Shown here piece after piece: positions 1 through 11,499 of a DNA stretch of 64,000 nt. The translations under genes were made by a program, and so were the position numbers. The notes beneath the pieces are model-generated. The model was not told the origin of the DNA. It searched no databases and saw only the letters and a list, made by a program, of their open reading frames with translations. Source of the DNA: Chiridota heheva (lineage: Eukaryota > Echinodermata > Holothuroidea > Apodida > Chiridotidae); NCBI GenBank assembly GCA_020152595.1, contig JAIGNY010000456.1:392501-456500 (forward strand), written 5' to 3'. How positions within the stretch are numbered: position 1 is the first letter of the stretch; the number at the start of each line of letters is the position of its first letter.

Positions 1-671
1 TTGGCCCTTTTTTTTTAGGCTGAAGTGAAGAGGTGTTATACACCCTCACCAAATCAGTCAAATTTTGGTGTGGGTCCTTGGTAAAATAGTTCCCCATGAA
101 ACTTTTACTGATACAAATCTCAACAAGTTTGGATATGCATAGTCAAGTCCTATCCTTTCTCTACCATTCCTGAAATTTACAACTTCTCAGCTTCCTGTCC
201 CATGAAATGGGACCTCTCGAAAATATTTCTATTAGCCTTTTCTCTGAGGGTTCTCATTTATCGATGGCGGAGTGATACTTTATTAATTCCATGCTACCAC
301 CATCTTGTTTGTTTTTTTACAATTCAATATCTGATAGTTTTGATTGCACCAAGTAACAAAATCACCAATTTCATCCTCATGGCTTTCAGTTAGACAAAAT
401 ATCATTTAGAATTAATACATAAATCTTATAATTTATATTACATTTGCCGCAAGGAGGTGAGATATTTCCAGCAATTAATGAATAGGCCTAGGCTATTTTT
501 TGTCGGATATAGATCCGTATTTTCATGCGCTAACGCTAAATACTGGCCCAGCTTGGATAACTCTCATGCAAAGTTCAAACTTTGTTTCCTTGCAAAACAA
601 ACAAACTTCCAGTTAGAGTCACAACTTAATACAGTATGTAAATTATTCCCTACTACCATTTTACTTTAAAA
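1..671. other. Intergenic, nothing recognised
   Basis: AT-rich sequence with a poly-T run at the left edge. Short open frames lack similarity or splice context. I see no gene, element end or repeat here. Confidence 0.5.
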
Positions 672-901
672 TTATAAAATTTGAGCACTTTGTACAAAAT
701 TAATGATGAAAGCAACCCATTTTACAATTATTAGGTGATAATATGCGATCAAAGACATTATGCATACTTTACGTTTTCCTGCACTGTGCCTACTAATTTG
801 CTTGCGGTTGTAAAGTTCCCAGATGGTAAATAACTTTTGGATTAGGTCTAGACCAAGTATGACATAAATCCACCACACTGTTCTTGAGATATTGTAAGCT
901 T

Positions 902-1273
902 CAGCGCCAGATTTAGCAATGGGCAACGTGGGCAAGTTGCCCATGGGCCTCCACAACCAGGGGCCTCCACATATTTCATGAAAGAAAAATTGTAAGGAAA
1001 AAATGTGGTAGCAACCTGTTAATTTGCATTGGTAGGAGTGGTAGCAGCCTGTTCACTTCTACTGAAAATTGGGCAGGCAAACAGGCTTACTTGAACATAA
1101 ATTTACTTCAAAAATCACAAAATACTGCACCATTTTGCATCTAAACACCCTTAATTATTCCAAAAAAATCTAAAGGGGAAACCCCCTCCCCTGAGACCCC
1201 TCCCCAGGACGGCAATCATTACCCACCCTCCTGAAGTTGCCCATGGGCCTCCACATGGCGAAATCCGGCCCTG
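902..1273. mobile_element. hAT-type miniature element with 8-bp target duplication
   Basis: Ends are CAGCGCCAGATTTAGC on the left and, inverted, CAGGGCCGGATTTCGCC on the right. Both sides are flanked by GTAAGCTT (894-901 and 1274-1281), the 8-bp duplication of hAT transposons. The 372-bp body has no open frame. It also contains direct copies of TTGCCCATGGGCCTCCACA near each end. Confidence 0.88.
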
Positions 1274-1302
1274 GTAAGCTTGTTGACATAATTTTAAGAC
1301 GG

Positions 1303-1412
1303 AGCTTTAAACTTGAATATTTGTCAATGCTTTCTTAAGCGTGTTTCTTTTGAAGTCCTCTTTTTTATAAGATGGACATGCTTGACCCCTGAACTAACGT
1401 TAATCCTTAATA
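1303..1412. repeat. Fragment of AGGATTAG miniature-element family
   Basis: Contains CTTTAAACTTGAATATTTG, TCTTTTGAAGTCCTC and CTTGACCCCTGAACTAA, the terminal sequence of the TTAA-flanked family seen whole at 48373-48933. It lies just outside the hAT insertion, inside the foldback. Confidence 0.65.
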
Positions 1413-1958
1413 CTGCCCCGTCGTCTGAAACTTAAAGTGAAGGCCTACGTTTGTTACAGTTAGGCCCTAAAAACGTCGGAAACTCTCACTGCCTCAGACT
1501 TTTATATAATGAAATGTTAAAGAGGCCTAGCCTACCTTTCTTCTTAAATTTATTTCGAATTACAAAATATGACATCAAGAAATATCTGCACTAGTCTAAT
1601 TTTTGATGTAAGAAATTCAACAACACTTACCGATAGTACAACCAAGAAGATCACTCTTGAAAACACGCACCGTTTCTGCTACTATTTCACTGAAGTAACG
1701 ATATGATGCTATCCCGGTGGTTATGTAAACAATACACCCAGCTGAAGTTAGCCTCATATTCATATAGACCTAATCCAAAAGTTGTTTACATCCGAGAACT
1801 TTACAATCTCCGCCAAATTGGTAGGCACAGAGTGTGGGAAAACTGTACGTACGTAAACTACGTATATTGTGCTCGATTGATTATCGGTAAATCAATGTAA
1901 AATGGGTTATTCTGACCTATTTTATCGATGATTTCGCACAAAACGCTTGAATTTAGTC

Positions 1959-4429
1959 AGTAATTTCTACGCCAAATAGTGGTGGGTAGTAATCTACACA
2001 GTTGGTTGTGATTTTAACTAAAAATTTGTTGTTTCGCAAGTAAAATAATCTTAAACTTTGCACTAGTTTTTACTTGAACCAAAACACATGAAATTACGGA
2101 TCGAATGAATCAGTCATTGATCGCTGTGAACTCTTTCGGCGATTGTAACCTAAGTATAGGTCTAAATCAAAACTTTAATCAAATTCAAAAGATATAAGCC
2201 GTAAATCCGAGTAGGACCAGAATAAGTAAAAAAAAATATATATAAAAACTGCAGACTATTCGGCCAGTAGACCTACCTACTAACCTACAACAACCCATAA
2301 ACTCACTGAAGTTACGACCATCAAAATTGAAAGAAATCATCACTGAGTAATAGTTAATTACATATGACCACATCAAGGTAGATATCAAATTAATTGTATG
2401 TTCATTGTTGTATATACAAATACATTTCATGTCTTTATCTGGTTATGCATGTGATTTATATCAAATCTAGATGTGGATTTTATCTGGAATTTTTCTCTGG
2501 GATTTTTATATACTTTTTGGGAGGGTTGAACTTGTGGGTGTTTTCTCAACTAAGCAAGGGCCACTGAATTAAGGTTCTTTTTACACTATTTTGAATGATA
2601 TAAGATCGTACCTGTATAGGATGGCTATAAATTGTAGATATAAATGCCAAGAATTGTTGTACTTTTTTACAAGTTTGATATTCATGCTAGGCTACATGAA
2701 GGGAATGGATTTGAAGGCACTATAAGAAATCACACAATGCAAAATTGATCATTTGAATGACTGCAAATACTACCTGTTGATGTTTTCATCAAGTTCATAC
2801 TTTTTTTTAATATTCCATATCAAGCTATAGGTCTATTTGTCAGTGTTTCACCACCGAAAGTACATTAAACATCAAGCTTCCTGAGGAGATTAGATTGAAA
2901 TGAAGTATTATACTCACATAGTACTATTATCAAAACTTGGAAAGTGGACATCTTCTTTAGATGTCTCAGAATTAACACTTTTTAATGTATGGTTTGTTAC
3001 TTTTGCTGTATTTGTCTTTTTGCCAATCTTTTCCTGATGTTTGATTTTATATTTGCTATCATATATTTTATTCTAACAAGGCCTCACTTTACCCAGCTTT
3101 CAAGTGAATGAGCTATCCTGTATGAAGATGAGTAATATAAAAAAATAAAAAAACAGACATGGTCTATTCATCACATCATAAGATCATATTCTCAGACTAT
3201 ATGCATGATCATCCAAATGTGATCTTTCTTACTGCTTAAATTACCTGTTATGCAACTTGATAGTTTAGATGTGTGCAAAGTTTTGTGTTATAAATTATAG
3301 TGTATGAAATGTCTGAATGTGCAATGTATGTGAACATATATTCAGTGCATAAATGCCTACTTTTTTTTTGTAAGTTTGCCAATTTCCTGCCAGGATTGAG
3401 AATTGTGATTACATTTTATCCATAAAAACTAGAAGCAAAATAGCGATTGCTTATTTGTCATATGTGATGAAAACACTTTTTAGTATTACTTTGGAGTGAA
3501 CATAAAGAGTGATGGCAGACCTGTGAAAATCTCAAATTTACCATAGAAATTTTGCCGACATCCATTCACTTTATTAGAAAAAGTGTTTGCAGTTTTCTCA
3601 CTTGTTAATATTTTATTAAAAATTGACATGCGTGCAGGGCCTAGTTTGAATTGAATTGTAATTTGTAGCACGAATGTTCATGCCTAAATCACGCAGTGAC
3701 CAAAACCTTTTAACGTATTAAGGCATATATTTGTCTAATTTCGACCCTAATTACCTCTGCCCTAGCTATCTTCTATTCTAATTCTTGCCTAGTATTTGCT
3801 AGTATTAGTATTACGTTTGTGTTTATATTTCGCATTGAATCTTATGCCATGCACAAATTGATTGTGTGGGTCTAACATTAGGCATGTTAATGTTTTTAAC
3901 TAAGGCCTTTGAAGAGGAATGCAATCAAAATCTATGAACGAAATCTATACTTGTAGTTCTTTAAATTCGAAAACGGTTTTTGTCTCTTTTTTCAGCAAAA
4001 ATGAAGTACACTAACGTTACTACAGTAAGCCTAATTAAGACATAACTTGTAAGATAAGAAGAAATTCGGCATTATCGAATATCTAACGTTACAGACTAAA
4101 GTTCGTCAATGACTTTTTAAGTTAGGCCTAATCTGTCCATAGATCTCATAAGAATTGATTTAAAATTAGTGGTTTTGACGCCAAATTAGGCTTCCAGAAT
4201 GAAATAACAGTTCTTTTAAGTGAAATATGTCAGTATGTACGGGTTTTGATCAGTCAATAAGCTTTTTAAAATTTGCCTTGGATCAATCACAGATAATCTA
4301 GTTTATTTGTTTACGTTTTCTACTGACGTGCTGCGTTGTTGTACGGTTTGGTTGTTGCACGCGCTGCACTTTGACTACCAAAATTTGGTTTGTTTACAAA
4401 ATTGCCGCCGGATGACGTCATTTTGCGTT
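1959..4429. other. Intergenic, nothing recognised
   Basis: About 2.5 kb of AT-rich sequence without coding frames, RNA genes or arrays that I can identify. A CRE-like TGACGTCA occurs at about 4413 beside GCCGCCGG, which could be promoter-like, but no gene follows it. Confidence 0.45.
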
Positions 4430-6035
4430 TGGTGGATTAGATTTATTCAGATTCAAATTGGGTGTGGCCTTAAATTCAGAATCAGATTGGGTATGGGTTT
4501 AGATTCAGATTGGGTGGAATCTTATAATCAGATTCAGATTCAGACTTGAAAGTCACCTCAGATTCAGATTGGGTGTAGCCTTGTTCAGAATTAGATTTCA
4601 ATTCCGACTCAGATCATTTCCAAAAAAATTGATAGGTTAATCAAAACAATTAAAAAACCTGAATATAAATTGTAAAATTAAACAATTTCAGTAATATGTT
4701 GATATTTTTTAGTTTGGTAAGACCACGGAGTCAGTATATAAAGGCCCAGTAGTTGCATGGACCCATAAATTGATGATTTTGACGAAAAATATTACTTTTG
4801 CGCTCTTGCATTATCATAGTGTTGCGCCTTAACTGCCTTTGGTGTCGGGGTACACGCATTTGGGGGAGTAGAAGCCATCTCATATAGCTATCCTATGACC
4901 TATCATATAAAAAAAATAGCCCACTTTCCGCTCTTGCGTTATCTGTGGCGCCTTAACTAGCTTTGGTGCCGCGGTAGACCCACATGGGAGTGGTAGCCCA
5001 CCCATATAGCTATCCCATGACGTATCATATATTAGGATTGAGACCGTCGGGGTCACCATATTGAGGTGGGCGGTTCAACGTAACCGTGTACGGGCTCAGT
5101 ACGGTTTTGCCAAGTTAAAGGGGAAACTTTATCATTACAGTCAATGGGATATTTTTTATGAACACTTGTGTCGCCTCAGCCAGTCACCGAAATTTAATGG
5201 TACTCATATATATTGGAAACTACTGTCTAATACACAACATTTGTTAAGAAAAATAAATTTTGTCGAGTATTTTTAGCAGAATGACAAAAAACATGTTTTT
5301 CTCCCGTTGACTGCAATGATAACTGACTCTTTGTTTTCCCCTTTGACTGAAGTTCGAGATCGTCAAAAAAGCATTGTTACGTCGCCGTGCACCACAACAT
5401 TCCCGGATGTCCGACCTCCTTATAAAGGCCCAGTAAATGCTTGGGCCCATAAACTGATTTTTTAACGCAAAATAGCTTACTTTTGCGTTATATGTGGCGC
5501 CTAAACCAGCTTTGGTGCCGAGGTTGACGTACACGGGGGTGGTAGCTCGTATATAGCTATCATATGACGTATTATCATACATTAAGATTGAGACCGTCGA
5601 GGTCACCATATAAAGGCCCATTAACTGATGTTTTAACGTAAAATAGTACTTTACGCTCTTGCGTCATATGTGGCGCCAAAACTAGCTTTTGTGCCGGGGT
5701 AGACGCAGTTGGGGTGGTAGCCCACTCATATAGTTATAACGTGTCATACATTAAGATTTACAACGTATCAGGCACAGATAGCGCAAAAGTACTATTTTAC
5801 ATTAAAACATCAGTCCTTTTTTTCATCAGGCCGTTAATGCAATATAGGTTTTTAGGGCGCCAGCCACCTCTGACTAGTTTATAGGATTTAGGGGGCCAGT
5901 CATCTCTGGCTAGGTCATATTATTCAGGGCGCCAGCCACCTCTATGTCTGGCAATATGAATACGAATTTGAATCTGAATCTGATGCTAGACATATTCTGA
6001 ATCTGAATATGAGGCTAACTTCAGCTGGGTCACTA
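4430..6035. mobile_element. Composite element with inverted ends and internal repeats
   Basis: The left end is a degenerate run of ATTCAGATT words (4440-4620). The right end (5950-6020) repeats it inverted (GAATCTGAATCTGA). Between them a unit of roughly 170-190 bp recurs about four times (near 4739, 4915, 5420, 5610). Each has AAAGGCCCAGTA-type starts, TGGCGCCTTAACTAGCTTTG, GGTGGTAGCCCA and ATATAGCTATC. A palindromic insert (about 5070-5400) splits the array. Three 40-bp direct repeats with GGGCGCCAGCCACCTCT lie at 5850-5950. No transposase frame is seen. Confidence 0.6.
5070..5400. repeat. Imperfect palindrome inside the composite element
   Basis: AGTTAAAGGGGAAACTTT and TCATTACAGTCAATGGGA on the left recur inverted on the right (AGTCAAAGGGGAAAA, TCATTGCAGTCAACGGGA). 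It interrupts the repeat units and looks like a foldback insertion. Confidence 0.55.
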
Positions 6036-6238
6036 AGTCCTGCGAAAGCTGTAAGCATGTTGTTATGCATGAAATCGGTGTTATGAAAATTTATATTTTT
6101 ATGGGATATGAGTTGTGGCACAGTGCCAATACACCTTCATTCATCCAAAGAAGATAGGTTTGCGAAAAAAAGGCAAACAGGCGTAGAAAGCGAGGATGTG
6201 TGTGTGTGGAGGGGGATGGGGTGGACAGTTTTCCCGGT

Positions 6239-6260
6239 GGTTTTTTTTTTTTTTTTTTTT
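6239..6260. repeat. Poly-T tract
   Basis: A run of 22 T, followed by short degenerate AAATTTCC-like sequence. It may be the poly(A) tail of a decayed retroposon in inverse orientation, but no body is recognised. Confidence 0.6.
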
Positions 6261-6803
6261 CTGAGAGAATTTCATCTTCCCGACTGCTTGTTTTCTTCCT
6301 GTTTAGAAGGTAAAATTAGAAATTATTAATTAAAATTATTAATTTTTCCAAAATGAAAAAAAATTCCAGGAAAATAAGGAAATTTAACGAAAATTGAAGA
6401 AGATGAAAGAAACTTTAATTTATTACTACATTAAAAAATCTGGGAGAAGTGGTGACTCTTTCTACGCCCTTGTAAGCAGGGGCGGAGCCAGGCTCAAATT
6501 TAGGGTAGCCAAACCCAACCACAGATGTTTGATAACGTGTTTTGTAGGCAGTTTTGTCATCATTCATCAATGGAACACAAGTGGAGTAACTGATGGAGTA
6601 AAGAGAGGACAGAGGCGTAGAGCGAATGGAAACTGCCCCTCAGCATGCAGAGGAATTCATCTTCGCAAATGGGAAGTAAAATTATTAACATTTTCGTTTT
6701 TGTAAAATTGGGTAAAATTCATTGTAAATTTTGGTAAAATTCATTGTAAATTTTGGTAAAATTCATTATAATTTTTGGAAAAACTTCTTCAAAATTAAAG
6801 AAG

Positions 6804-7012
6804 CTGTTCTGTGTGACAGCTCTAACATGGGCACCTGATGGAAAACGTAGAAGAGGGAGACCAATAACGACTTGGAGGAGAATAGTTGAAAAGGAAAGAA
6901 ACGAGGCAGGGTGGAAAACATGAAACGAAACCAAAATTGCTGCAGCCTGCAATGGAAAGATTGTGTAGGGGCCTTATGTGCCACTTGGCACAAAGCAGAT
7001 AGGTAAGGTAAG
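6804..7012 (+). pseudogene. LINE 3' fragment: end of reverse transcriptase ORF
   Basis: The + strand reads TWAPDGKRRRGRPITTWRR, then IVEKERNEAGWK, a stop, and later GALCATW before another stop. This is the conserved C-terminal tail of a non-LTR retrotransposon polyprotein, of the same family as 55309-55930. Only the last about 65 codons remain. A GGTAAGGTAAGG microsatellite follows, as in the other copy. It is 5'-truncated and broken by a stop. Confidence 0.75.
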
Positions 7013-7019
7013 GTTCTGA

Positions 7020-7500
7020 AAATTGTAGAAAATATCTCCCAAAGAAACAAGTTTCCCAAAAATTGAAGAAATTTTCAAAAAAACCGAAGAAAATTTCCCA
7101 ACAATGAATGCAATTTCCGAAGATCATTTCCCGAAAATGAAGGAAATTTCCTGAAAAGTGAATAATTCTCGATAAGGTAAAATCATTGGAAAAATTTGGG
7201 TAAAATTGAAAGAGAAACTTCCGAAAATAAAAAGAACTTTCCCAAAAAACGAAGAAAATTGCCCCAAAATGAAGACAATTTCTTGAAAATAAAGAAATTT
7301 TCCGAGGAGTGAAGGAAATTTCCCAATTAGGTGAAATCTTTGAAAAATCTTGGTAAAATTGAAGGAGAAACTTACCAAAAATGAAGGAAATTTACCAAAA
7401 ATTGAGGAAAATATTCCGAAAAAAGAAAAAAAACTAAATGCAACTTCCCGAAAATGAGGGAAATTTACTGAAAATTCATTATTTAAGCAATTTTTTGTCA
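7020..7500. repeat. Degenerate AAATTTCC-type satellite
   Basis: Repeated words such as GAAGGAAATTTCC, GAAAATTTCCC and CCGAAAATGAAGG at 25-35-bp spacing. Long frames on the minus strand (FGKFPSFLVSFSFNF type) are by-products of the repeat. Similar degenerate satellite recurs at 8490-8640, 11500-12110 and 20000-20530. Confidence 0.65.
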
Positions 7501-8489
7501 ACATGGAGGGATTTCATCATTGAAGTGCTGCTTCTTCATGACGTCATCGCAAAGTTTCTTTGGTTTGCAGCAAATTGTTGGGGGCTTTTACACTGTCATG
7601 ACTGTAATGTCGGTAGAAAATCCACCGTTTGTACATCTCATCAAAAACAAAAAAAACGGTCATCGGGGCTCCGTGCAGCCATCAAATGGCCTCCAGGGAG
7701 AGTCCACATCAACCCTAGCCCCACCATGGTTGGGGTGATCAAATTTTGATATTTGAAACCCCTAGACGTCAGTAAATGGCATTTTCAGGCTTTCCTGGCT
7801 GAAAATGGAAATTAGTTTAGATTTTTATTTTGGTGGCCCAGGTATTAATATGTTCCCTTCTATCATGAAGGGCCCAGTATCTTTCTTCTTTCATTTTTTT
7901 CCTTTTACTTTTCCATCTATCTTATACTATAGTTTTCAGTGATCCAGATTTAAGATTAGAGGGCCCATCATTACAACAGACGACAGAAAGGAAGGCCCAA
8001 TATATTGATCTTCTTTGGAGGGCCCGACACATGACTGAAGGGGTCCCGTCATAATAGCATAGGACAGAAAAGAATGGCCAATTTATCTATTTTTTGGAGG
8101 GCCCAATTTATGATTGACGTCATGATCGCAAGTGAGACAGAAAGGAAGGGCCCAGTGCGGCCGCACTGATCACACCGTCCTAGTTACGCCACTGATCCAA
8201 TAGAAAATCTGATACTTTTCAAAACAAAACAAAATCTGACTCTCAAAACTGCTGCGCGCAAGGATGATAAACTAATGCTAATATTTATTTATTTTTTAGT
8301 AACATTGATTTGTTAATCGAAGTAAAATTCAAGTCATTTTTTATCTCTGAGAAATGTGGGGACGTTAAATCATATTTTCAGGAACCAGCAAAGGCTCCCA
8401 CTTGCGATATCCTGCTTTGTTACGTGGGAAGGGTCACCTCTCGGGGGTGGGGGGGGGAATCAAAAGTTGCTGCTAAATGGGAAGTACTC
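7501..8489. other. Intergenic repeat debris
   Basis: At 7840-8150 degenerate copies of GAGGGCCCA(A/G)TTTATG-like words recur. The stretch ends at 8161-8192 with a sequence whose complement begins CAGTGGCGTAACTAGG, typical of one end of a hAT-type miniature element. A matching left end with target duplication was not found. Confidence 0.4.
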
Positions 8490-8640
8490 TTTCAAATTTC
8501 GGAAGATTTCATTTAATTTTCGACAGATTTCATTTATTTTCGAAAAATTCCCTTCATTTTCAGGATTTTTTCTTCAATTTTGACCAATTGTCGGGAAATT
8601 TTGGCCATTTTTGGAAATATTTGGCTAATTTACCCCCCGA
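8490..8640. repeat. Degenerate TTTCGGAAATTT satellite patch
   Basis: Words of the type TTTCATT(T)ATTTTCG and TTTTCGACAGATTTCA. It is the inverse of the patch at 7020-7500. Confidence 0.5.
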
Positions 8641-9029
8641 CTGGGCATAACGCATGCAATCGAGGTCAAATTTGTTCAGGGGCAGTTTTTTCCCCTGCTT
8701 TCTACGCATCTGGTTTACGCCCTTATATACAATTAGGCAGCTTCCCGATATCAAAATTTATGCAACTTTGTTAATCAAGTTGAGTTGGCTTGAGTGTTTG
8801 TTTTTGCCCCTCCCCGCCACCCTTCCCCCTTTCTTACACACACACACACACAGACGCCTTTGAAATCGTTACTGCAGCCTGAACACGGTGTAGGAACGAT
8901 TTTAAAAGTGCGGGGAACCTGAAGGGGAGCAGCAAGTAATTCAAAAATTCAAACAAACGTGCAATTTTGATATTGCCTTTTTATAATTTAGGGGGATAGT
9001 TTAAACTGGAGGCAATTTTCCCTATGAGG

Positions 9030-9470
9030 AGGATTTCAAAAAAACAAATGACGAAGAAAGCATTACAAAACTAGGAGATATCTATTTTCAAGTTTGGTAT
9101 CATTTAGCCAGAAACAGGAATCAGACTAGTTGTGATGTCATAGCCCCAGATTCAGTCTTTATCTATTTTGTCCTGCGATTTTGTGGTTTTAAAAACTATT
9201 GGATATGTCAAAAGAGTAGTAAAACTGGATCTAGGAGGAGTATTTATAATATACCACCTGACATGCCTAAAGAAAGTTACAGGAAATTAATTTCAACTGT
9301 GAAAAAATTAAATAAACTTTTTATAAAATACATTAACAATTGTTAAGAATGCGAGGAAGAAGACGCCAACTTTCCATATTAGACTTTCTACAACAGTCAT
9401 TTCTACACAGATAAGAGAAAGCTTTAAACTTGAATCTCTCCTTAACGAAATAAGATTTTTCCCCAATCCA
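9030..9470 (-). mobile_element. Decayed AGGATTAG-family miniature element
   Basis: Inverse copy of the interior of 48373-48933. Shared words include GATATCTATTTTCAAGTTTGG, GACTAGTTGTGATGTCAT, CATTAACAATTGTTAAGAATG and GCTTTAAACTTGAATCTC (the first here shortened by drift). The outer ends are lost, so it is old. Confidence 0.6.
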
Positions 9471-9499
9471 AATGAAACCAAGGGTCGGGTCGTGGCCCC

Positions 9500-9640
9500 G
9501 GGCGGCCTCGTGCCGGGCCCCCCGGGCCCCTCGCGGGCCTCGGCCCCTCGTGCCCGGGCCCCTCGTGCCCGGGCCCCTCGTGCCCGGGCCCCTCGTGCCC
9601 GGGCCCCTCGTGCCCAGGCCCCTCGTGCCCGGGCCTCGTG
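9500..9640. repeat. GC-rich 15-bp minisatellite
   Basis: About six copies of a 15-bp unit CGTGCCCGGGCCCCT in otherwise AT-rich DNA. Because 15 is a multiple of three, all frames stay open (RARGA, GPGHE runs); these are not proteins. It abuts a tRNA-like head at 9630-9690. Confidence 0.85.
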
Positions 9641-9690
9641 GTCTGTAGACAAGTATGATAACCGCTACACCACAGTAGGCTGACTATACT
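9630..9690 (-). pseudogene. tRNA-like head (Val/Asp-like A box), SINE or pseudogene
   Basis: The minus strand reads GTGGTGTAGCGGTTATCATA, a good polymerase III A box as in tRNA-Val or tRNA-Asp. The expected anticodon arm is degenerate, and the T-arm/B box is replaced by the GC-rich repeat. It is not a functional tRNA. Confidence 0.45.
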
Positions 9691-9699
9691 GTATACCAA

Positions 9700-10140
9700 C
9701 GCTGTTTAATCAGGGATTAAAATTCGGATATATAGGATAAAAAAGATTTAAAGCCAAACACAAAACAATTGTATACAAAAGCTTTTAATTCAAGCTATCT
9801 TTTCACAATGCTATAGACGAAAAATATGCAAACGGGTAGCCCATTCTGTAAATCAGGGCTTAGCGTCATTTCAATAAAATATTTCAGTCCGGAACTAATG
9901 TCAATTGGGCTATATGGATAGTATAGTCCATTAAGGCTATTTTAGTTTTAATGTTGTTTGTAAACGCAAGTAATAGCCTAAACGAGCTATCAACCACAGT
10001 GCTATACTCCAATTTGGCTATACTGTAAGACAAATCCCAAACGGGATATTTTATTCCAATTGGCACAAAAAAGCAAGTTTCTTTATTCTTTAGAAATAAA
10101 TGTTCGGTGGCAAATTCCTGAAAATTCAAAAAGATTCCTG
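9700..10140. other. Intergenic, nothing recognised
   Basis: AT-rich sequence with no supported coding frame or element. Confidence 0.4.
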
Positions 10141-10430
10141 AAAAATTCTTGAAAATTCAAGAAGAATTCCTAAAAATTCAAGAAGATTTCCCGAAAATTC
10201 AAGAAGAATTCCCGAAAATTCAAGAAGAATTCCCGAAAATTCAAGGAGAATTCCCGAAAAATCAGGAAGAATTCCCGAAAATTCAAAAATTTCCCAAAAA
10301 TTCAAGAATTCTCAAAAAATCAAAAATTCCCAAAAATTCCAGAATTCCCAAAAATTCAAGATTTCCTAAAAATTCAAGAATTCCCAAAAATTCAAGAATT
10401 CCCAAAAATTCAAGATTTCCCAATTAGCAG
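10140..10430. repeat. Tandem GAATTCCCGAAAATTCAAG repeat
   Basis: About 14 units. The first half has 21-bp units (giving a spurious KIQEEFP frame). The second half has shorter AATTCCCAAAAATTCAAG units. The shift in unit length mid-array suggests growth by slippage from the degenerate AAATTTCC satellite common in this region. Confidence 0.85.
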
Positions 10431-11121
10431 CAACATTTAATGTAAATTAACCAGTGTAATTTTCATATGGAAAATGTTCAAGTTCTTGCTCCCCCCCTTG
10501 CCAAGACAAATGATGATTATTGCCCATGGGGCAAAAGGTAAAGGCATATTGAAACTTATTGTGTGGGGGTGGTGGAGCATGGCCCTGATAATATTAAGAC
10601 ATTTATCTCCACATCTGAAGGTTTTTGGCTCTATGCTGTAGATTTTGGTCCAAATGTAAAAGCTTTGGTCCAAAACTGAAAATTATTGACGAAAGTTTAT
10701 CCGAAATTTGTCCAAAATTGAGGATTTTTGGTGCAAACTATCAAAGTTTTGGTCCAAAATTAACGATAATTATGTCGATACGATTGAAAAACATGCCAAC
10801 ATCTGTTTTGTGTATGGTTAATTTGATATTTCAGTTAATAACAAACATATGGCTGTGACAAAATTAGGAAAAGAAGGGGAAGGGGGGGGGGGAAGCATAG
10901 CTGTTTCCATGGAAACCCACACTTCAGGTTCTAAAATTGGGAGTAGCATGCTTTCTGACTAATCCATCTATTGTGTTTTTCGTCAGCCTTCGTCAACAAT
11001 CAACTTAACAAAACACTCATGGAAAATAAGCAATTCTGATGTGGCAATTCACATTGGAGATAATTTGTTTTTTTTTTCCTTTGAACTTGCTCCATCAGTT
11101 CATCACTGTATAATGTAAATG

Positions 11122-11433
11122 TCCAACTGTCACAATTCCAAAAAGTCAGAAAATTTGCACAAAACAAGCTTCTATTTTCAAAATGAATTTTTAGTCAAAA
11201 TGGACTGGAAAAAGCCATCACATTACCATTATACTCCTCTGTTGGTACTTAATAAACTCTGTACCAGAATAGCTAGCAAATTTTTCGTTTGCTATTCTGG
11301 TACAGAGTATATCAAGTATCAAAAAAGGAGAAAAGTGGTAATGTAAAGATTTTTTTCCAGTCCATTTTGACTATAGAAATCCATTTTGAAAATAGAAGCT
11401 ATTAAATAGAATTTTTTTTCTATGACAGTTGGG
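11122..11433. mobile_element. Foldback miniature element (copy 1)
   Basis: Two arms of about 155 bp are inverted copies: CCAACTGTCA ... AGCTTCTATTTTCAAAATG ... GTCAAAATGGACTGGAAAAA ... CTCTGTACCAGAATAGC, then the same backwards. The apex is GCTAGCAAATTTTTCGTTTGC. No open frame. The transcript would fold into a long hairpin. Confidence 0.85.
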
Positions 11434-11499
11434 ATTGTTTTGGTAATCCTGATGAAAACGATTGGTGTTAGAGTTCAGTTGTCTACCAGCTATCTTGGG

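Larger units (their letters stand above)
672..1958. mobile_element. Foldback (long inverted repeat) element
   Basis: The arm at about 672-872 is repeated inverted at about 1757-1958. Shared stretches include GACCTAATCCAAAAGTT, the GGGAACTTTACAA / GAGAACTTTACAA pair, AGTAGGCACAG-type words and AACCCATTTTAC. The arms are imperfect (roughly 75-85% by eye). The central part carries a younger hAT insertion (902-1273). No transposase frame is visible, so it is non-autonomous; the superfamily is unknown. Confidence 0.7.

Noticed and set aside
6766-7504. Phe-rich membrane-protein-like frames on the minus strand
   Set aside because: They are translations of the AAATTTCC-type satellite and overlap each other in several frames.
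6479-8192. One hAT element bounded by CAGGGGCGGAGCCAGG and the inverse of CAGTGGCGTAACTAGG
   Set aside because: The ends look hAT-like, but flanking 8-mers differ (CTTGTAAG, ATCCAATA) and the interior holds unrelated LINE and satellite sequence.
9308-9699. Collagen- or mucin-like open frames (RARGA, GPGHE)
   Set aside because: By-product of a 15-bp GC-rich minisatellite, open on both strands, with no start context or splice partners.
10149-10427. KIQEEFP repeat protein
   Set aside because: Translation of a 21-bp tandem DNA repeat that loses periodicity mid-array; no gene context.
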